Shown: one piece after another, positions 45,323-54,473 of the stretch
Layout of the letters: every line of letters begins with the position of its first letter
Numbering within the stretch: the first letter of the stretch is position 1
Assembly: GCA_014379905.1 (NCBI GenBank)
Contig: JACMKX010000144.1
Span: 87,049-151,048, forward strand
Direction: 5' to 3'
Origin: Ferruginibacter sp.
Lineage (GTDB): Bacteria; Bacteroidota; Bacteroidia; Chitinophagales; Chitinophagaceae
DNA length: 64,000 nt
Position numbers and translations under genes: made by a program
The notes under the pieces: generated by a model
Database searches by the model: none
Seen by the model: only the letters and a program-made list of their open reading frames with translations
What the model was told of the DNA's origin: nothing

Positions 45323-46024
45323 TTATAAAAGAACAACATTAACCTCGTAGTCCGCCTGTTCATTGAAAGTGATATCTACTATCTCTCCGCTGGAATATAT
45401 GAACCTTGCCCTGAAAGGAAAAATCATTTGCTGTAACCTTATAACGGCCGTTTTTGAAATATTGGAAGCGGTTTTTGATATATACTGACCGGTGACTACC
45501 TGTACGTCGGTGATGGTGGGAATTACACCGTTTGCATTATAATTACTCACACTCGACATCTGCGAACTGTTTATATTGATCGAACCTGCTCTTTCGCCTT
45601 TTCTTATCAGCATCACGTCTACTTTATTAACCTTGCCGGAGCGATCGTTTATAGTAAAAGGCTTTTCGTATGCCCCAATAAATTTATTTTTTTTCCAGAA
45701 TCCGGTAAGTACTGAATCAGCGCCCGATATCTTCGTGTACCTCATTTCGCCTTTTCCATCCATTGAGCCTTTTCTAAACGTTCCGCTGTAAGTACTTTTA
45801 TCGGCCCAGGTGTACGTGCCTGAACCTTCCGGAAACCCGTTCTTAAACTGCCCTTCATAAGAATCTAATCCTACTGCCTTGCCTTTACCACTCGCTTTGC
45901 CATCAACACAGTCGCCTGTGTAACTGCCCTTCAATGCATCAACAGATACTGTGCAGTTTTCCTGCGCATACGCAGTATTGATAATAATAAAAGAAACGGT
46001 CACAATGTTTACTAAACGATTCAT
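45323..46024 (-). CDS. MORN-repeat secreted protein
   Basis: This 233-residue protein has a signal peptide ending at TAYAQ and MORN repeats (GSYTGDCVDGKASGKGKAV, YEGQFKNGFPEGSGTYTW, YSGTFRKGSMDGKGEMRY) with the Y-x-G-x-(W/F)-x-N/D-G-x-x-x-G-x-G pattern. The C-terminal 100 residues form a separate beta-rich part. MORN proteins are membrane- or protein-binding scaffolds. It is monocistronic with a strong terminator. Confidence 0.85.
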   Translation of the reverse strand: MNRLVNIVTVSFIIINTAYAQENCTVSVDALKGSYTGDCVDGKASGKGKAVGLDSYEGQFKNGFPEGSGTYTWADKSTYSGTFRKGSMDGKGEMRYTKISGADSVLTGFWKKNKFIGAYEKPFTINDRSGKVNKVDVMLIRKGERAGSININSSQMSSVSNYNANGVIPTITDVQVVTGQYISKTASNISKTAVIRLQQMIFPFRARFIYSSGEIVDITFNEQADYEVNVVLL

Positions 46025-46034
46025 AAGCTTATAA

Positions 46035-46065
46035 TTTGAAGCAAGTTTTAATACTTTTAACTTTG
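46035..46065 (+). promoter_or_regulatory. Promoter of the M23 peptidase operon
   Basis: TTTG (46035-46038), a 19-base spacer and TAACTTTG (46058-46065) form a near-perfect Bacteroidota promoter. The start would be about 46072 and the ATG is at 46111. Confidence 0.75.
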
Positions 46066-46110
46066 GTAAATAAAAGTAGAGATTAAATTTTAAAAAAGAA
46101 GGGTGTACTG

Positions 46111-47814
46111 ATGAAAAAAAAGCTGCTTGTATTATTTTTTTTTATATCATTTGTTTCGGCCACGGCGCAATATTTTGACAAAGCTCCCTATGATAAACAA
46201 TATTATACATGGCCTGTAGGTGCTACCAAAGCTATTGTTGCCAACTTTGGGGAGCTAAGGCCAAATCACTATCACATGGGCCTCGATTGCAGAACCGACC
46301 AGGCAGAAAACAAGCCGGTGCTCGCTGCTGCAAATGGATATATTGCCAAAGTAAAAGTAGAACCCTGGGGTTTTGGGCGGGTATTGTATATCAATCATCC
46401 CAACGGAAACACAACGCTGTATGCTCACATGAATGATTTTTACCCTGCCCTGGAAGCATATGTAAAAGAACAGCAGTACAAATTGAAAAGCTGGGCAGTA
46501 TTTTTGGATCTTCCTGCAAATCTTTTTCCTGTAAAACAGGGTGAACAGGTGGGGTGGAGTGGTAATACAGGGGGTTCGCAGGGCCCACATGTTCATTTTG
46601 AGATAAGGGATACCGAAACAGATAAAGTGCTCAATCCTTTGTTGATGGGTTTCCCTATATCAGATGATATTGCACCGGCTATACTGCGCCTGGCCGTGTA
46701 CGACCGCTGCCTCAGCACTTATGAACAAACCCCAAAAATTTACCTGCTCAGGAAAGTTAATAATATATATGTTCCGGTAAGCGGCCAGGTAAAAGTGAAT
46801 ACCGAAAAAGTGAGTTTTGCCATTACTGCCTATGACAGGTATACCGGCTCTACCAATCAAAATGGAATTTACGAAGCAGTAGTATATGATAATAACAAAG
46901 CCATTTCAGGTTTTAGAATGGACAGTATCAGTTATGCCGAAACCCGTTACCTGAATGCGCATATTGATTATCGTTATAAAGCTGCAGGTGGATCTTACCT
47001 TCAACATTTATCCCGGCTGCCCGGCAATGATGGCGGCATTTATAAAACAGATGCCAGTAATGGTGTGGTTGATTTTGAAACAGAAAAAGAACATGCTATC
47101 CGTATCACTGTTTCCGACCCAAATGGCAATACCTCCACCCTGGAGTTTAATATTACCAGCATAGGAAATTCTAAGCCAGCGCCCAACAGCGCCGCAACAG
47201 GGCTGCCGGTTTTTCACCCGGGCTTTATCAATGTATTTGAAAACAACGAAGTGCAGTTCTACTTGAATGAAAAAGCATTGTACGATTCTTTTCATTTTAA
47301 ATACAATAAAACATTTGATGCAGCCGGAAGAAGTATTTACCAGTTGCACAACAGCACCGTTCCGATACAAAATTATTTTACGCTAAAAATAAGATCCAAC
47401 ATTTTTATTACAGATACCGGCAGGGCGGTGATCTTTCGTTCTTATGGCGGCAAAACGGATTATGTTAAAGCGGTGTATGACAATGGCTGGTATAAGGCCA
47501 GCTTCAGGGAGTTTGGCAACTACCAGCTGCTGCAGGATAACACAGCACCCACCATAAGCCCCTTAGGTTTTTACAGCGGCATAAAAGCTGCCAAGCTTAC
47601 CCGCATTGCTTTTGCGGTAACAGACAATACTGAAGAAATAAAAAAATTCACTGCCCTGCTGGATGGAAAATGGCTTCGCTTTACCAATGATAAAGGCAGA
47701 AATTTTATTTACAGGTTTGATGAACTTTGTGGGCCGGGTGAACATGAACTTGTAGTAACGGCAGAAGACCAGGTAGGCAACGTAACCACCAAAACATACA
47801 ATTTTACAAGATAG
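46111..47814 (+). CDS. Secreted M23/LytM metallopeptidase
   Basis: This 567-residue protein has a signal peptide ending at TATAQ and an M23 domain near the N-terminus: HYHMGLD (H55, D59) and HVHFE (about 160-164) bind zinc, so the site looks intact and the enzyme could cleave peptidoglycan peptides. The remaining 380 residues are beta-rich, with Ig-like parts probably used in binding. It is the first gene of an operon with bcp 4 bases downstream and a clear promoter. Confidence 0.92.
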   Translation: MKKKLLVLFFFISFVSATAQYFDKAPYDKQYYTWPVGATKAIVANFGELRPNHYHMGLDCRTDQAENKPVLAAANGYIAKVKVEPWGFGRVLYINHPNGNTTLYAHMNDFYPALEAYVKEQQYKLKSWAVFLDLPANLFPVKQGEQVGWSGNTGGSQGPHVHFEIRDTETDKVLNPLLMGFPISDDIAPAILRLAVYDRCLSTYEQTPKIYLLRKVNNIYVPVSGQVKVNTEKVSFAITAYDRYTGSTNQNGIYEAVVYDNNKAISGFRMDSISYAETRYLNAHIDYRYKAAGGSYLQHLSRLPGNDGGIYKTDASNGVVDFETEKEHAIRITVSDPNGNTSTLEFNITSIGNSKPAPNSAATGLPVFHPGFINVFENNEVQFYLNEKALYDSFHFKYNKTFDAAGRSIYQLHNSTVPIQNYFTLKIRSNIFITDTGRAVIFRSYGGKTDYVKAVYDNGWYKASFREFGNYQLLQDNTAPTISPLGFYSGIKAAKLTRIAFAVTDNTEEIKKFTALLDGKWLRFTNDKGRNFIYRFDELCGPGEHELVVTAEDQVGNVTTKTYNFTR

Positions 47815-47818
47815 TATC

Positions 47819-48301
47819 ATGACAATTTTAACCGAAGAACAAAAAGCACCGGCATTTAAAGCCAAAGATCAAAACGGCAACAACGTTTCGCTGGCAGATT
47901 TTAAAGGCAAAAAATTAGTCCTCTTTTTTTACCCCGAAGATGACAGCCCTACCTGCACCATACAGGCCTGCAATATAAGAGACAATTATGCGCTTTTAAA
48001 AAAAAACCATATCAACATCATAGGCATTAGCCCGGATGATGAAAAAAAACACAAAAAATTTGAAGCAAAATTCAATCTTCCTTTTACTATGTTAACGGAT
48101 GTGGATCATTCAATAATCGACAAATTTGGGGTGTGGGGCGAAAAGCAGTTGTATGGAAGAAAGTACTTGGGCCTGCACCGTACTACCTTTTTAATAAATG
48201 AAAAAGGGATGATCAAAAAAGTATTCCTTCGCCCAAAAAACAAGGCACATGCAGAAGAGATCCTTAAAGCCTGGGAACTAATTGATGCCGGTGGAAAATA
48301 A
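47819..48301 (+). CDS. bcp: Thioredoxin-dependent thiol peroxidase (peroxiredoxin Bcp/PrxQ)
   Basis: This 160-residue peroxiredoxin reduces hydroperoxides. The peroxidatic cysteine is C46 in DDSPTCTIQAC, with the resolving C51 five residues on, as in PrxQ-type enzymes. The N-terminal APAFKAKDQNGNNVSLADFKG and the GVWGEKQLYGRKYLGLHRTTF motif fit. The stop overlaps the next gene by 17 bases. It is probably co-transcribed with the M23 gene before it and the DUF4157-like gene after it. Confidence 0.95.
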   Translation: MTILTEEQKAPAFKAKDQNGNNVSLADFKGKKLVLFFYPEDDSPTCTIQACNIRDNYALLKKNHINIIGISPDDEKKHKKFEAKFNLPFTMLTDVDHSIIDKFGVWGEKQLYGRKYLGLHRTTFLINEKGMIKKVFLRPKNKAHAEEILKAWELIDAGGK

Positions 48302-48602
48302 CAACGGCGATACCAGGTATAAGATCAGGCAAAATTCATGGCTGGCAAAAATGGCTGCCTGGAAGTTAAAAACCCGTTCTGTAGCGTTTGTTTTAGGCAG
48401 CACCATTCATTTACACAATGTTTCTCCCGCCGAATTTTTAGAAAATAAATCCTGGCTGCGCCACGAACTGTGTCATATAAGGCAGTTTGAGCAACATGGC
48501 TTTTTTATTTTTATTGCTAAATATATTTGGGAAAGCATCCGGCATGGCTATTACAATAATAAATATGAAGCCGAAGCCCGCAGAGCCGAAAATGAGGAAT
48601 AA
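48285..48602 (+). CDS. DUF4157-like HExxH protein
   Basis: This 105-residue protein has the zinc-type motif H-E-L-C-H in WLRHELCHIRQFEQHG, as in DUF4157 metallopeptidase-like proteins, with a W-rich segment after it. It begins inside the bcp gene (ATG chosen; an upstream TTG also fits) and overlaps its end by 17 bases, so translation is coupled. The substrate is unknown. Confidence 0.7.
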   Translation: MPVENNNGDTRYKIRQNSWLAKMAAWKLKTRSVAFVLGSTIHLHNVSPAEFLENKSWLRHELCHIRQFEQHGFFIFIAKYIWESIRHGYYNNKYEAEARRAENEE

Positions 48603-48620
48603 GAAACGGTACTTTTCTCT

Positions 48621-48653
48621 CTATGAACTATGAACCATCAGCTATGGAACCAT
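48621..48653. repeat. Intergenic repeat, ACTATGGACCAT type, at the end of birA
   Basis: The units ctatgaact, atgaaccatc and agctatggaaccat lie in series. On the minus strand they encode the last codons (A-D-G-S) and the TAG stop (48628-48630) of birA. Confidence 0.6.
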
Positions 48654-49395
48654 TATCAAATATCCATTCAACTTCCCCGAAATTAAAGGTGCGATCCATG
48701 CTATCGCTGGTTAACAGCTGGCCATATGAATTTACGGATCTAACGGTGGTTGAAAACACAGCATTGTCTTTTTTAAGCTTTACTGATTCTTCTTTTTTGT
48801 ACAACAGGCTATTATAGCGCTCCATGATCTCCGGGAAAGAGGCCTCGGTAGCTGTATTAATTATTTCGAGCATATATTCATGAAGTTCGCTCGCCAGCCG
48901 CTGGGGTTCAAACTGTTCTTTGCCCGAGACTTCTTTTAGTGATACTGCTTTATTAAGGTCGCCGGAAAACATCGTTTGGTTAACATTTATTCCTATACCT
49001 ATAACGGCCCAGTTCCAGTTTTCGCCAGTGTATTTATTTTCAATGAGAATCCCCCCTGTCTTTCTGTCACGCCAGTAAAGGTCATTAGGCCATTTAATAT
49101 AAAACTTTTCACCCGTTATTTTCTCTAAAAAATCGTGGGAAGTGGCGGCTACCAGTGCACTTAAAAAAAAGGGATTGCTTATAAAAGCGGGTGCAGGCTT
49201 ACATATTATGCTCAGCAGGATATTATCACCAGGCTGGCTTTCCCACTGTTTTCCACGCTGCCCCTTGCCTGCCGTTTGCTCCCTTGCAAACCAGGCCATA
49301 CCATGAGAGGCCAATCCTTCATGCAGCTTTGCCATGGCATAGTTGTTGGTGCTATCCACACTGTCCAGAATATTAAACAAACTCAGCTTTTCCAT
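48628..49395 (-). CDS. birA: Biotin--[acetyl-CoA-carboxylase] ligase
   Basis: This 255-residue enzyme activates biotin with ATP and attaches it to carboxylase subunits. Motifs are QTAGKGQRGKQWESQPGDNI (the biotinyl-AMP loop), KWPNDLYW and GIGINVNQ. It lacks the N-terminal DNA-binding domain of E. coli BirA, so it is a ligase only. The start is set at MEKLSLFNILDSVD. The C-terminal residues and TAG stop fall within a dispersed repeat. It is divergent from rsfS. Confidence 0.93.
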   Translation of the reverse strand: MEKLSLFNILDSVDSTNNYAMAKLHEGLASHGMAWFAREQTAGKGQRGKQWESQPGDNILLSIICKPAPAFISNPFFLSALVAATSHDFLEKITGEKFYIKWPNDLYWRDRKTGGILIENKYTGENWNWAVIGIGINVNQTMFSGDLNKAVSLKEVSGKEQFEPQRLASELHEYMLEIINTATEASFPEIMERYNSLLYKKEESVKLKKDNAVFSTTVRSVNSYGQLLTSDSMDRTFNFGEVEWIFDNGSIADGS

Positions 49396-49511
49396 ATAAA
49401 TAAGCAAGGTAAAAAAGAAGTAGTATTTTTGATAACTTGCAAGCTAAACAGTTTTTAGCTGTTGCATGTAGTACAAACTATCTATTTTATTCAAATAAAT
49501 TATAATAAATA

Positions 49512-49922
49512 TTGAACAACCTGGAAGCATTAAAGAGCCGCAAAAAAAACAGCCTGACCAGGCTAACCAGAAGCAGCAAAATTTTTAAAGCCGTTATTCA
49601 TGCTATTCATGAAAAAAAAGGTGAAAACGTGGTGAGCCTTGATCTGCGTAAAATACCAGAAGCTGTATCAGATTTTTTTATCATTTGCGAAGCAAATAAC
49701 TCCACCCAGTTAAAAGCCATAGCCGATTTTATAGAATACGATGTAAAAGAAAAAACCGGCGAAACCGTTTATAAGCATGAAGGTAAACAGGGATTGCAAT
49801 GGATCCTTATAGATTACGTTAATATAGTAGTACATGTTATGTTAACCGAAACCCGCAAATTTTATCAGCTGGAAGAAATGTGGAGCGATGCTCCTGCACT
49901 GGACCATTCCGATGCTGAATAA
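49512..49922 (+). CDS. rsfS: Ribosomal silencing factor RsfS
   Basis: This 136-residue protein matches the RsfS/Iojap family: KAVIHAIHEKKGENVVSLDLRKI, VSDFFIICEANNSTQLKAIAD and WILIDYVNIVVHVMLTETRKFYQLEEMW. It binds L14 on the large subunit and blocks subunit joining in starvation. The start is probably TTG at 49512, because the codons upstream in frame hold a stop and no ATG or GTG. It is 24 bases from ftsH, a common neighbour in this phylum. Confidence 0.92.
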   Translation: MNNLEALKSRKKNSLTRLTRSSKIFKAVIHAIHEKKGENVVSLDLRKIPEAVSDFFIICEANNSTQLKAIADFIEYDVKEKTGETVYKHEGKQGLQWILIDYVNIVVHVMLTETRKFYQLEEMWSDAPALDHSDAE

Positions 49923-49946
49923 TAATACCCTGAAACATTAAAAGTA

Positions 49947-52028
49947 ATGTCAAAACAACATATGGATCAACCAATTAAAAAAAAGACGCCCGACAATATC
50001 CCCCCTACGGGCGACGAACCGGAAAAAAAGAAGAACAGGTTTAACATCTATTGGATATATGGAATAATATTTTTATCCATCATAGCTTATAATCTCTATC
50101 GTGGCGCAAGCAGTGCCGGTATTGAAACAGACCAGCAAAAGTTTTACGAAATGGTAAAACAGGGTGATGTAGATATGATAAAAACCATCCGTAATCAAAA
50201 ACTGGTAAGGATTTTTTTAAAGAAAGATAGCTTGCAAAAAAAAGCTGCTTATTATAAAGTTATCTTAAACAGTAAGGAACAGGAAAAAAATTACGACGCC
50301 GTATTGAAAGGGAATTCTCCCCAGTTATATTTCAATATAATTGACGATAAAACATTTGCGTCACAGATGGCAGATTTTTATAAACAATACCCGGCCATTC
50401 CACAGGTAATTGATAAGCCCGATAACGAAGGAGAGTTTTTTGGCCAGATACTAACCACCTTATTGCCTTTTATTTTAATAGCATTGCTATTTATAATGAT
50501 GATGCGTAAAGTAGGCGGCGGCGGAAGTGGAGGCGGACCCGGCGGAATTTTCAATATCGGCAAATCAAAAGCAACCTTGTTTGAAAAAGGAACAAGGGTT
50601 AACATTAACTTCAGTGATGTAGCCGGTCTGGATGAAGCAAAAGTGGAAGTTATGGAGATCGTTGATTTTCTGAAAAATCCAAAAAAGTATACAGCACTTG
50701 GTGGTAAAATTCCAAAAGGTGCATTGCTCGTTGGCCCCCCGGGTACGGGTAAAACCTTGCTGGCAAAAGCCGTAGCAGGTGAAGCACAGGTGCCGTTCTT
50801 TAGCCTTAGCGGCAGTGATTTTGTGGAAATGTTTGTAGGGGTTGGTGCCAGCCGCGTAAGAGATTTGTTTAAGCAGGCAAGAGAAAAAGCGCCTTGTATT
50901 ATATTTATTGATGAGATAGATGCAATAGGCAGGGCCAGGGGCAAAAATGTAATGATGAGCAACGATGAAAGAGAAAATACGCTGAACCAGCTTCTTGTAG
51001 AGATGGATGGTTTTGGTACCGACCTTGGCATCATCATTCTCGCAGCTACCAACAGGCCCGATGTATTGGATACAGCTTTGTTGCGCCCGGGTCGTTTCGA
51101 CAGGCAGATCTCTATCGACCGTCCTGATTTGGTTGGCCGGGAGGCAATATTTAAAGTACATCTTGGACCCATTAAAATTTCACAAACACTCGACATTCAT
51201 AAACTGGCAGAACAAACACCTGGTTTTGCCGGGGCCGATATAGCCAACGTTTGTAACGAAGCCGCTTTAATAGCTGCCCGTAAAAACAAGGAAGCGGTTG
51301 ACATGAGTGATTTCCAGGATGCTATTGACAGGGTTATTGGCGGATTGGAAAAAAAGAACAAGATCATTTCCCCCGAAGAGAAAGAGATTATTGCTTACCA
51401 CGAAGCCGGTCATGCTATTTGTGGCTGGTACCTCGAACATGCTTACCCGTTGCTTAAAGTAACCGTAGTACCAAGAGGTTCTGCAGCATTGGGTTATGCA
51501 CAATACACACCCAAGGAACAGTACCTGTACAATACCGACCAGTTGATGGACCAGATCTGTATGACACTGGGTGGCCGTGCAAGTGAAGACATTTTCTTCG
51601 GAAAAATAAGTACCGGTGCAAGCAATGATCTGCAGCAGATCACCAGGATCGCTTACAGTATGGTAACAACCTATGGTATGAATGACAAAGTGGGTAACGT
51701 AAGTTTCTACGATCCCAACCAGGAAAATATGTTTACCAAACCATTCAGTGAAGAAACAGGAAAGATCATTGACGAGGAAGTAAGAAAACTGATAGACGTA
51801 GCTTATGTAAAAACCAAAGCATTGCTCACAGAAAAAAGAGGTGATGTGGAATTACTGGCAAAAGAATTATTGGTAAAAGAAGTATTGTTTAAAAGCGATG
51901 TGGAAACACTTATTGGAAAGCGTCCTTTTGAAGAAAAGAAAATACTGGATGTAGATCCTGCTGAAGTGGTAGCGCCTGAAGTGAAGAATGAATTGCCAGA
52001 GGAACTGAAAAATCCACCGGCGATTTAA
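49947..52028 (+). CDS. ftsH: ATP-dependent zinc metalloprotease FtsH
   Basis: This 693-residue membrane protease has two helices (33-52 and about 173-192) around a periplasmic domain, an AAA domain with Walker A GPPGTGKT (about 262), Walker [12 protein letters not shown] and the SRH motif [20 protein letters not shown], and a zinc protease domain with HEAGH (about 484). It degrades misassembled membrane proteins and LpxC-type regulators. An N-terminal charged extension (about 30 residues) is longer than in E. coli. It follows rsfS. Confidence 0.97.
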   Translation: MSKQHMDQPIKKKTPDNIPPTGDEPEKKKNRFNIYWIYGIIFLSIIAYNLYRGASSAGIETDQQKFYEMVKQGDVDMIKTIRNQKLVRIFLKKDSLQKKAAYYKVILNSKEQEKNYDAVLKGNSPQLYFNIIDDKTFASQMADFYKQYPAIPQVIDKPDNEGEFFGQILTTLLPFILIALLFIMMMRKVGGGGSGGGPGGIFNIGKSKATLFEKGTRVNINFSDVAGLDEAKVEVMEIVDFLKNPKKYTALGGKIPKGALLVGPPGTGKTLLAKAVAGEAQVPFFSLSGSDFVEMFVGVGASRVRDLFKQAREKAPCIIFIDEIDAIGRARGKNVMMSNDERENTLNQLLVEMDGFGTDLGIIILAATNRPDVLDTALLRPGRFDRQISIDRPDLVGREAIFKVHLGPIKISQTLDIHKLAEQTPGFAGADIANVCNEAALIAARKNKEAVDMSDFQDAIDRVIGGLEKKNKIISPEEKEIIAYHEAGHAICGWYLEHAYPLLKVTVVPRGSAALGYAQYTPKEQYLYNTDQLMDQICMTLGGRASEDIFFGKISTGASNDLQQITRIAYSMVTTYGMNDKVGNVSFYDPNQENMFTKPFSEETGKIIDEEVRKLIDVAYVKTKALLTEKRGDVELLAKELLVKEVLFKSDVETLIGKRPFEEKKILDVDPAEVVAPEVKNELPEELKNPPAI

Positions 52029-52030
52029 GG

Positions 52031-52080
52031 GTTCAACAGTTCAAAGTTTGAATTCGTGAATTCGTGTTTAAAATTCGTAT
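52031..52080. repeat. Intergenic repeat, AATTCGTG type, after ftsH
   Basis: The units agtttgaattcgtg, aattcgtg and aaaattcgtat follow each other in the gap between ftsH and lutC. They resemble the reversed units at 21150-21180. Confidence 0.5.
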
Positions 52081-52090
52081 TATAAAAAAT

Positions 52091-52720
52091 ATGATTTCGC
52101 AAGCAAAAGAAAATATACTAAAAAAAATAAGGAAGGCACTGAGTAATCCGGTGCCTTTGCCTTTTCCTGAAAGTGAAGGGTCTCAATCTGTTTACAAGCC
52201 GTCAACAGAAGATGATGCCATTGTATTTGCAGAAGAGTTTACCAAACTGCAGGGTAAGTTTGCCTTCTGTGCCAATGAGGCCGACCTTATACAGCAGCTG
52301 GCGCAATTATTTAAAGAACAGGGTTGGACAAAAATTTATTGTAAAGAACCTGCGTTCATAAACCTGTTAAACATTTTATCCATACAACCATACCCCACAT
52401 TACCTGATTGTGATGTATCCATTACCGGCTGCGAATACCTGGTGGCCCGAACCGGCAGCATGGTACTTAGTTCGGCGCAAAAAAGCGGTCGTACTACCAG
52501 TGTTTATGCTCCCATTCATATTTGCATAGCTTACAACAGCCAGTTATTGTTCGACATAGAAGATGCGTTGCAGTTCCTGAAAGAAAAATATGCAGACAAT
52601 CTTCCTTCTTTTATAACCTTTGCTACGGGGCCCAGCCGCACGGCTGATATTGAAAAAACGTTGGTAACGGGTGTTCATGGGCCAAAGGAAGTATATTGTT
52701 TTTTAGTAGAAATGGCCTGA
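52091..52720 (+). CDS. lutC: Lactate utilization protein LutC (LUD domain)
   Basis: This 209-residue protein starts at MISQAKENILKKIRKAL, a typical LutC beginning; an upstream GTG would add 9 residues of a repeat. The LUD domain is clear (CDVSITGCEYLVARTGSMVLSS, with GPSRTADIEKTLVTGVHGP near the end). It completes the LutABC lactate oxidation complex with LutB, whose gene is 17 kb away. lutA is not seen in the window. It follows ftsH and precedes hicB. Confidence 0.93.
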   Translation: MISQAKENILKKIRKALSNPVPLPFPESEGSQSVYKPSTEDDAIVFAEEFTKLQGKFAFCANEADLIQQLAQLFKEQGWTKIYCKEPAFINLLNILSIQPYPTLPDCDVSITGCEYLVARTGSMVLSSAQKSGRTTSVYAPIHICIAYNSQLLFDIEDALQFLKEKYADNLPSFITFATGPSRTADIEKTLVTGVHGPKEVYCFLVEMA

Positions 52721-52741
52721 TAAAAAGGAGTATATTTGATT

Positions 52742-52972
52742 ATGGAGACATCGAAAACGTACCGGATTGTGTCGCGAAAAGAAGCAGAGGGTACTTACAC
52801 TGCTGTGGTTCCGTCTTTGCCTGGCTGTATTACATGGGGAACCTATATTGAACATACATTAGAAATGGCAAAAGAAGCTATCCAAGGGTATATTGCTGTT
52901 TTAAAAGAAGAAGGTGAGTCAATTCCTGACGATAATCAAACATTAGAATATTCTATGCAGCTAATAGCATAA
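52742..52972 (+). CDS. HicB-family antitoxin
   Basis: This 76-residue protein has the HicB fold: YRIVSRKEAEGTYTAVVPSLPGCITWGTYIEHTLEMAKEAIQGYI, a partial RNase-H-like domain with P-G-C. It lacks the C-terminal DNA-binding helix of long HicB proteins. It precedes the HicA toxin gene, the reverse of the usual hicA-hicB order, with a 92-base gap. An -7-like TATATTTG lies just before the ATG. Confidence 0.88.
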   Translation: METSKTYRIVSRKEAEGTYTAVVPSLPGCITWGTYIEHTLEMAKEAIQGYIAVLKEEGESIPDDNQTLEYSMQLIA

Positions 52973-52994
52973 TTAAGCTATAGATTTCAACATT

Positions 52995-53014
52995 TTGTCG
53001 TAGATCTACGACAA
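52995..53014. promoter_or_regulatory. Perfect 20-bp palindrome between hicB and hicA
   Basis: The sequence ttgtcgtaga and its complement form a perfect 20-bp palindrome centred at 53004/53005, 50 bases upstream of the hicA ATG. It is a candidate operator or a hairpin for hicA expression. Confidence 0.6.
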
Positions 53015-53064
53015 CTCTTTCTAAGTCCAGATTAAATTATTTTTTTTGAGCCTACCTTTACTCA

Positions 53065-53268
53065 ATGAATCAAAGTCTTCAACATTTAATTAAATTATTG
53101 GAAGCCAGAGGTCTTTTGTTGAAGAGAATTACCTGCATTCATCATATCTTTTTTCACCCGGTAGAACGCAAACCAATCGTTGTGCCTGTACATGGCAAAA
53201 AGGATATTACAAACGGTACATTTTTAAGTATTATAAAACAGGCTGGCATATCTAAAGAAGAAATATAA
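53065..53268 (+). CDS. HicA-family mRNA interferase toxin
   Basis: This 67-residue protein has the double-stranded-RNA-binding-like HicA fold: LIKLLEARGLLLKRITCIHHIFFHPVERKPIVVPVHGKKDITNGTF, with catalytic histidine in the C-I-H-H-I-F motif (usually G-S-H-H). It cleaves mRNA and is neutralised by HicB. It ends 3 bases before the next gene, so it may be co-transcribed with it. The order hicB-hicA is unusual. Confidence 0.87.
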   Translation: MNQSLQHLIKLLEARGLLLKRITCIHHIFFHPVERKPIVVPVHGKKDITNGTFLSIIKQAGISKEEI

Positions 53269-53270
53269 TT

Positions 53271-53708
53271 ATGAACACATCAACCTACCAGCTATTTGTT
53301 TACGGCTCCCTCAGAAGCGGCTTTCGAAACCCCGTATACAGTTACCTTACCAAGTACTTTCATTTACTGGGCGAAGCTGTAGTAAAAGGAAAATTTTATG
53401 ATTCAGGCACCAATCCTGTTGCCATACCAGCCAACGATGATGATAGTTACATCAATGGTGAACTCTACGTGGTAAATAATCCTGATGAATTTAGTTGGGC
53501 CATTGAACAACTCGACGATTATGAAGGAATTAATGTAGAGGCCGGCGAAAAGCCACTGTACCGCAGGGAAACAACAGAAGCCTTCCAGGATGGTAAAGCT
53601 AGTTTGACCTGGATATATTGGTTCAATGGTGATGTGGAAGGTATGACGCCCATTCATTTTGGCGATATTTTAAAATACCTGCAGCAAAAAAATAAACCCA
53701 ACACATAG
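53271..53708 (+). CDS. Gamma-glutamylcyclotransferase-like protein
   Basis: This 145-residue protein has the start motif FVYGSLRSGF and a later ELYVVNNPDEFSWAIEQLDDYEG, as in the GGCT/AIG2 family. It probably cyclises or releases gamma-glutamyl groups. It is 2 bases from the hicA stop and 3 bases from lpxH, so it sits in a tight operon. Confidence 0.87.
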   Translation: MNTSTYQLFVYGSLRSGFRNPVYSYLTKYFHLLGEAVVKGKFYDSGTNPVAIPANDDDSYINGELYVVNNPDEFSWAIEQLDDYEGINVEAGEKPLYRRETTEAFQDGKASLTWIYWFNGDVEGMTPIHFGDILKYLQQKNKPNT

Positions 53709-53711
53709 TTA

Positions 53712-54470
53712 ATGGAGGCCGGCGAAAAAAAAATATATTTTCTTTCCGATTTTCACCTGGGTGCCCCGGATGCAACCACCAGCCTTGCACGGGAGAAAAG
53801 GGTTTGCCGTTTTTTAGACAGCATTAAAATAGATGCAGCGCAGATCTTCATTGTTGGCGACCTTTTCGATTTTTGGTTCGAATACAGGCAGGTAGTACCC
53901 AAAGGCTATGTGCGCATTCTGGGTAAACTGGCCGATCTCACTGATAGCGGTATCCCTGTCCATTTTTTTGTAGGCAACCACGATATGTGGATGAAAGATT
54001 ATTTTCAAAAAGAACTCAATATCCCTGTTTACTTCGAACCCAAAGAATTTGTTTTCAACAATAAAAAATTCCTCATAGGTCATGGTGATGGACTTGGCCC
54101 CGGAGATCACGGCTACAAGGCCATGAAAAAAGTATTTCGCCATCCTTTGAGTAAATGGATGTTTGGTATTTTACCGCCCTATGTCGGCATTGGTATGGCC
54201 AATTATTTCAGCCGGAAGAGCAGGGCTAAAACAGGGCTCACCGATGAAGTTTTTATGGGGGAAGAAAAGGAATGGCTGATCATTTACAGCAAAGAAATAT
54301 TGCAACAACAGCATTACGATTACTTTATCTTTGGCCACAGGCATTTGCCCATTGATGTTATGCTGAACAACAATAGCCGCTATATCAACCTGGGAGAGTG
54401 GATTAAATACGATAGCTACGCCGTATTTGACGGCGAAAATGTAGCACTCAAATATTATAAAGAATTATAG
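53712..54470 (+). CDS. lpxH: UDP-2,3-diacylglucosamine diphosphatase
   Basis: This 252-residue enzyme cleaves UDP-2,3-diacylglucosamine to lipid X in lipid A synthesis. The calcineurin-like metal motifs are in order: FLSDFHLGAP, VGDLFDFWFEYR, VGNHDMWMK, GHGDGLG and FGHRHLP. The length fits. It lies in an operon after the GGCT gene and before a lipoprotein gene. Confidence 0.95.
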   Translation: MEAGEKKIYFLSDFHLGAPDATTSLAREKRVCRFLDSIKIDAAQIFIVGDLFDFWFEYRQVVPKGYVRILGKLADLTDSGIPVHFFVGNHDMWMKDYFQKELNIPVYFEPKEFVFNNKKFLIGHGDGLGPGDHGYKAMKKVFRHPLSKWMFGILPPYVGIGMANYFSRKSRAKTGLTDEVFMGEEKEWLIIYSKEILQQQHYDYFIFGHRHLPIDVMLNNNSRYINLGEWIKYDSYAVFDGENVALKYYKEL

Positions 54471-54473
54471 GCA

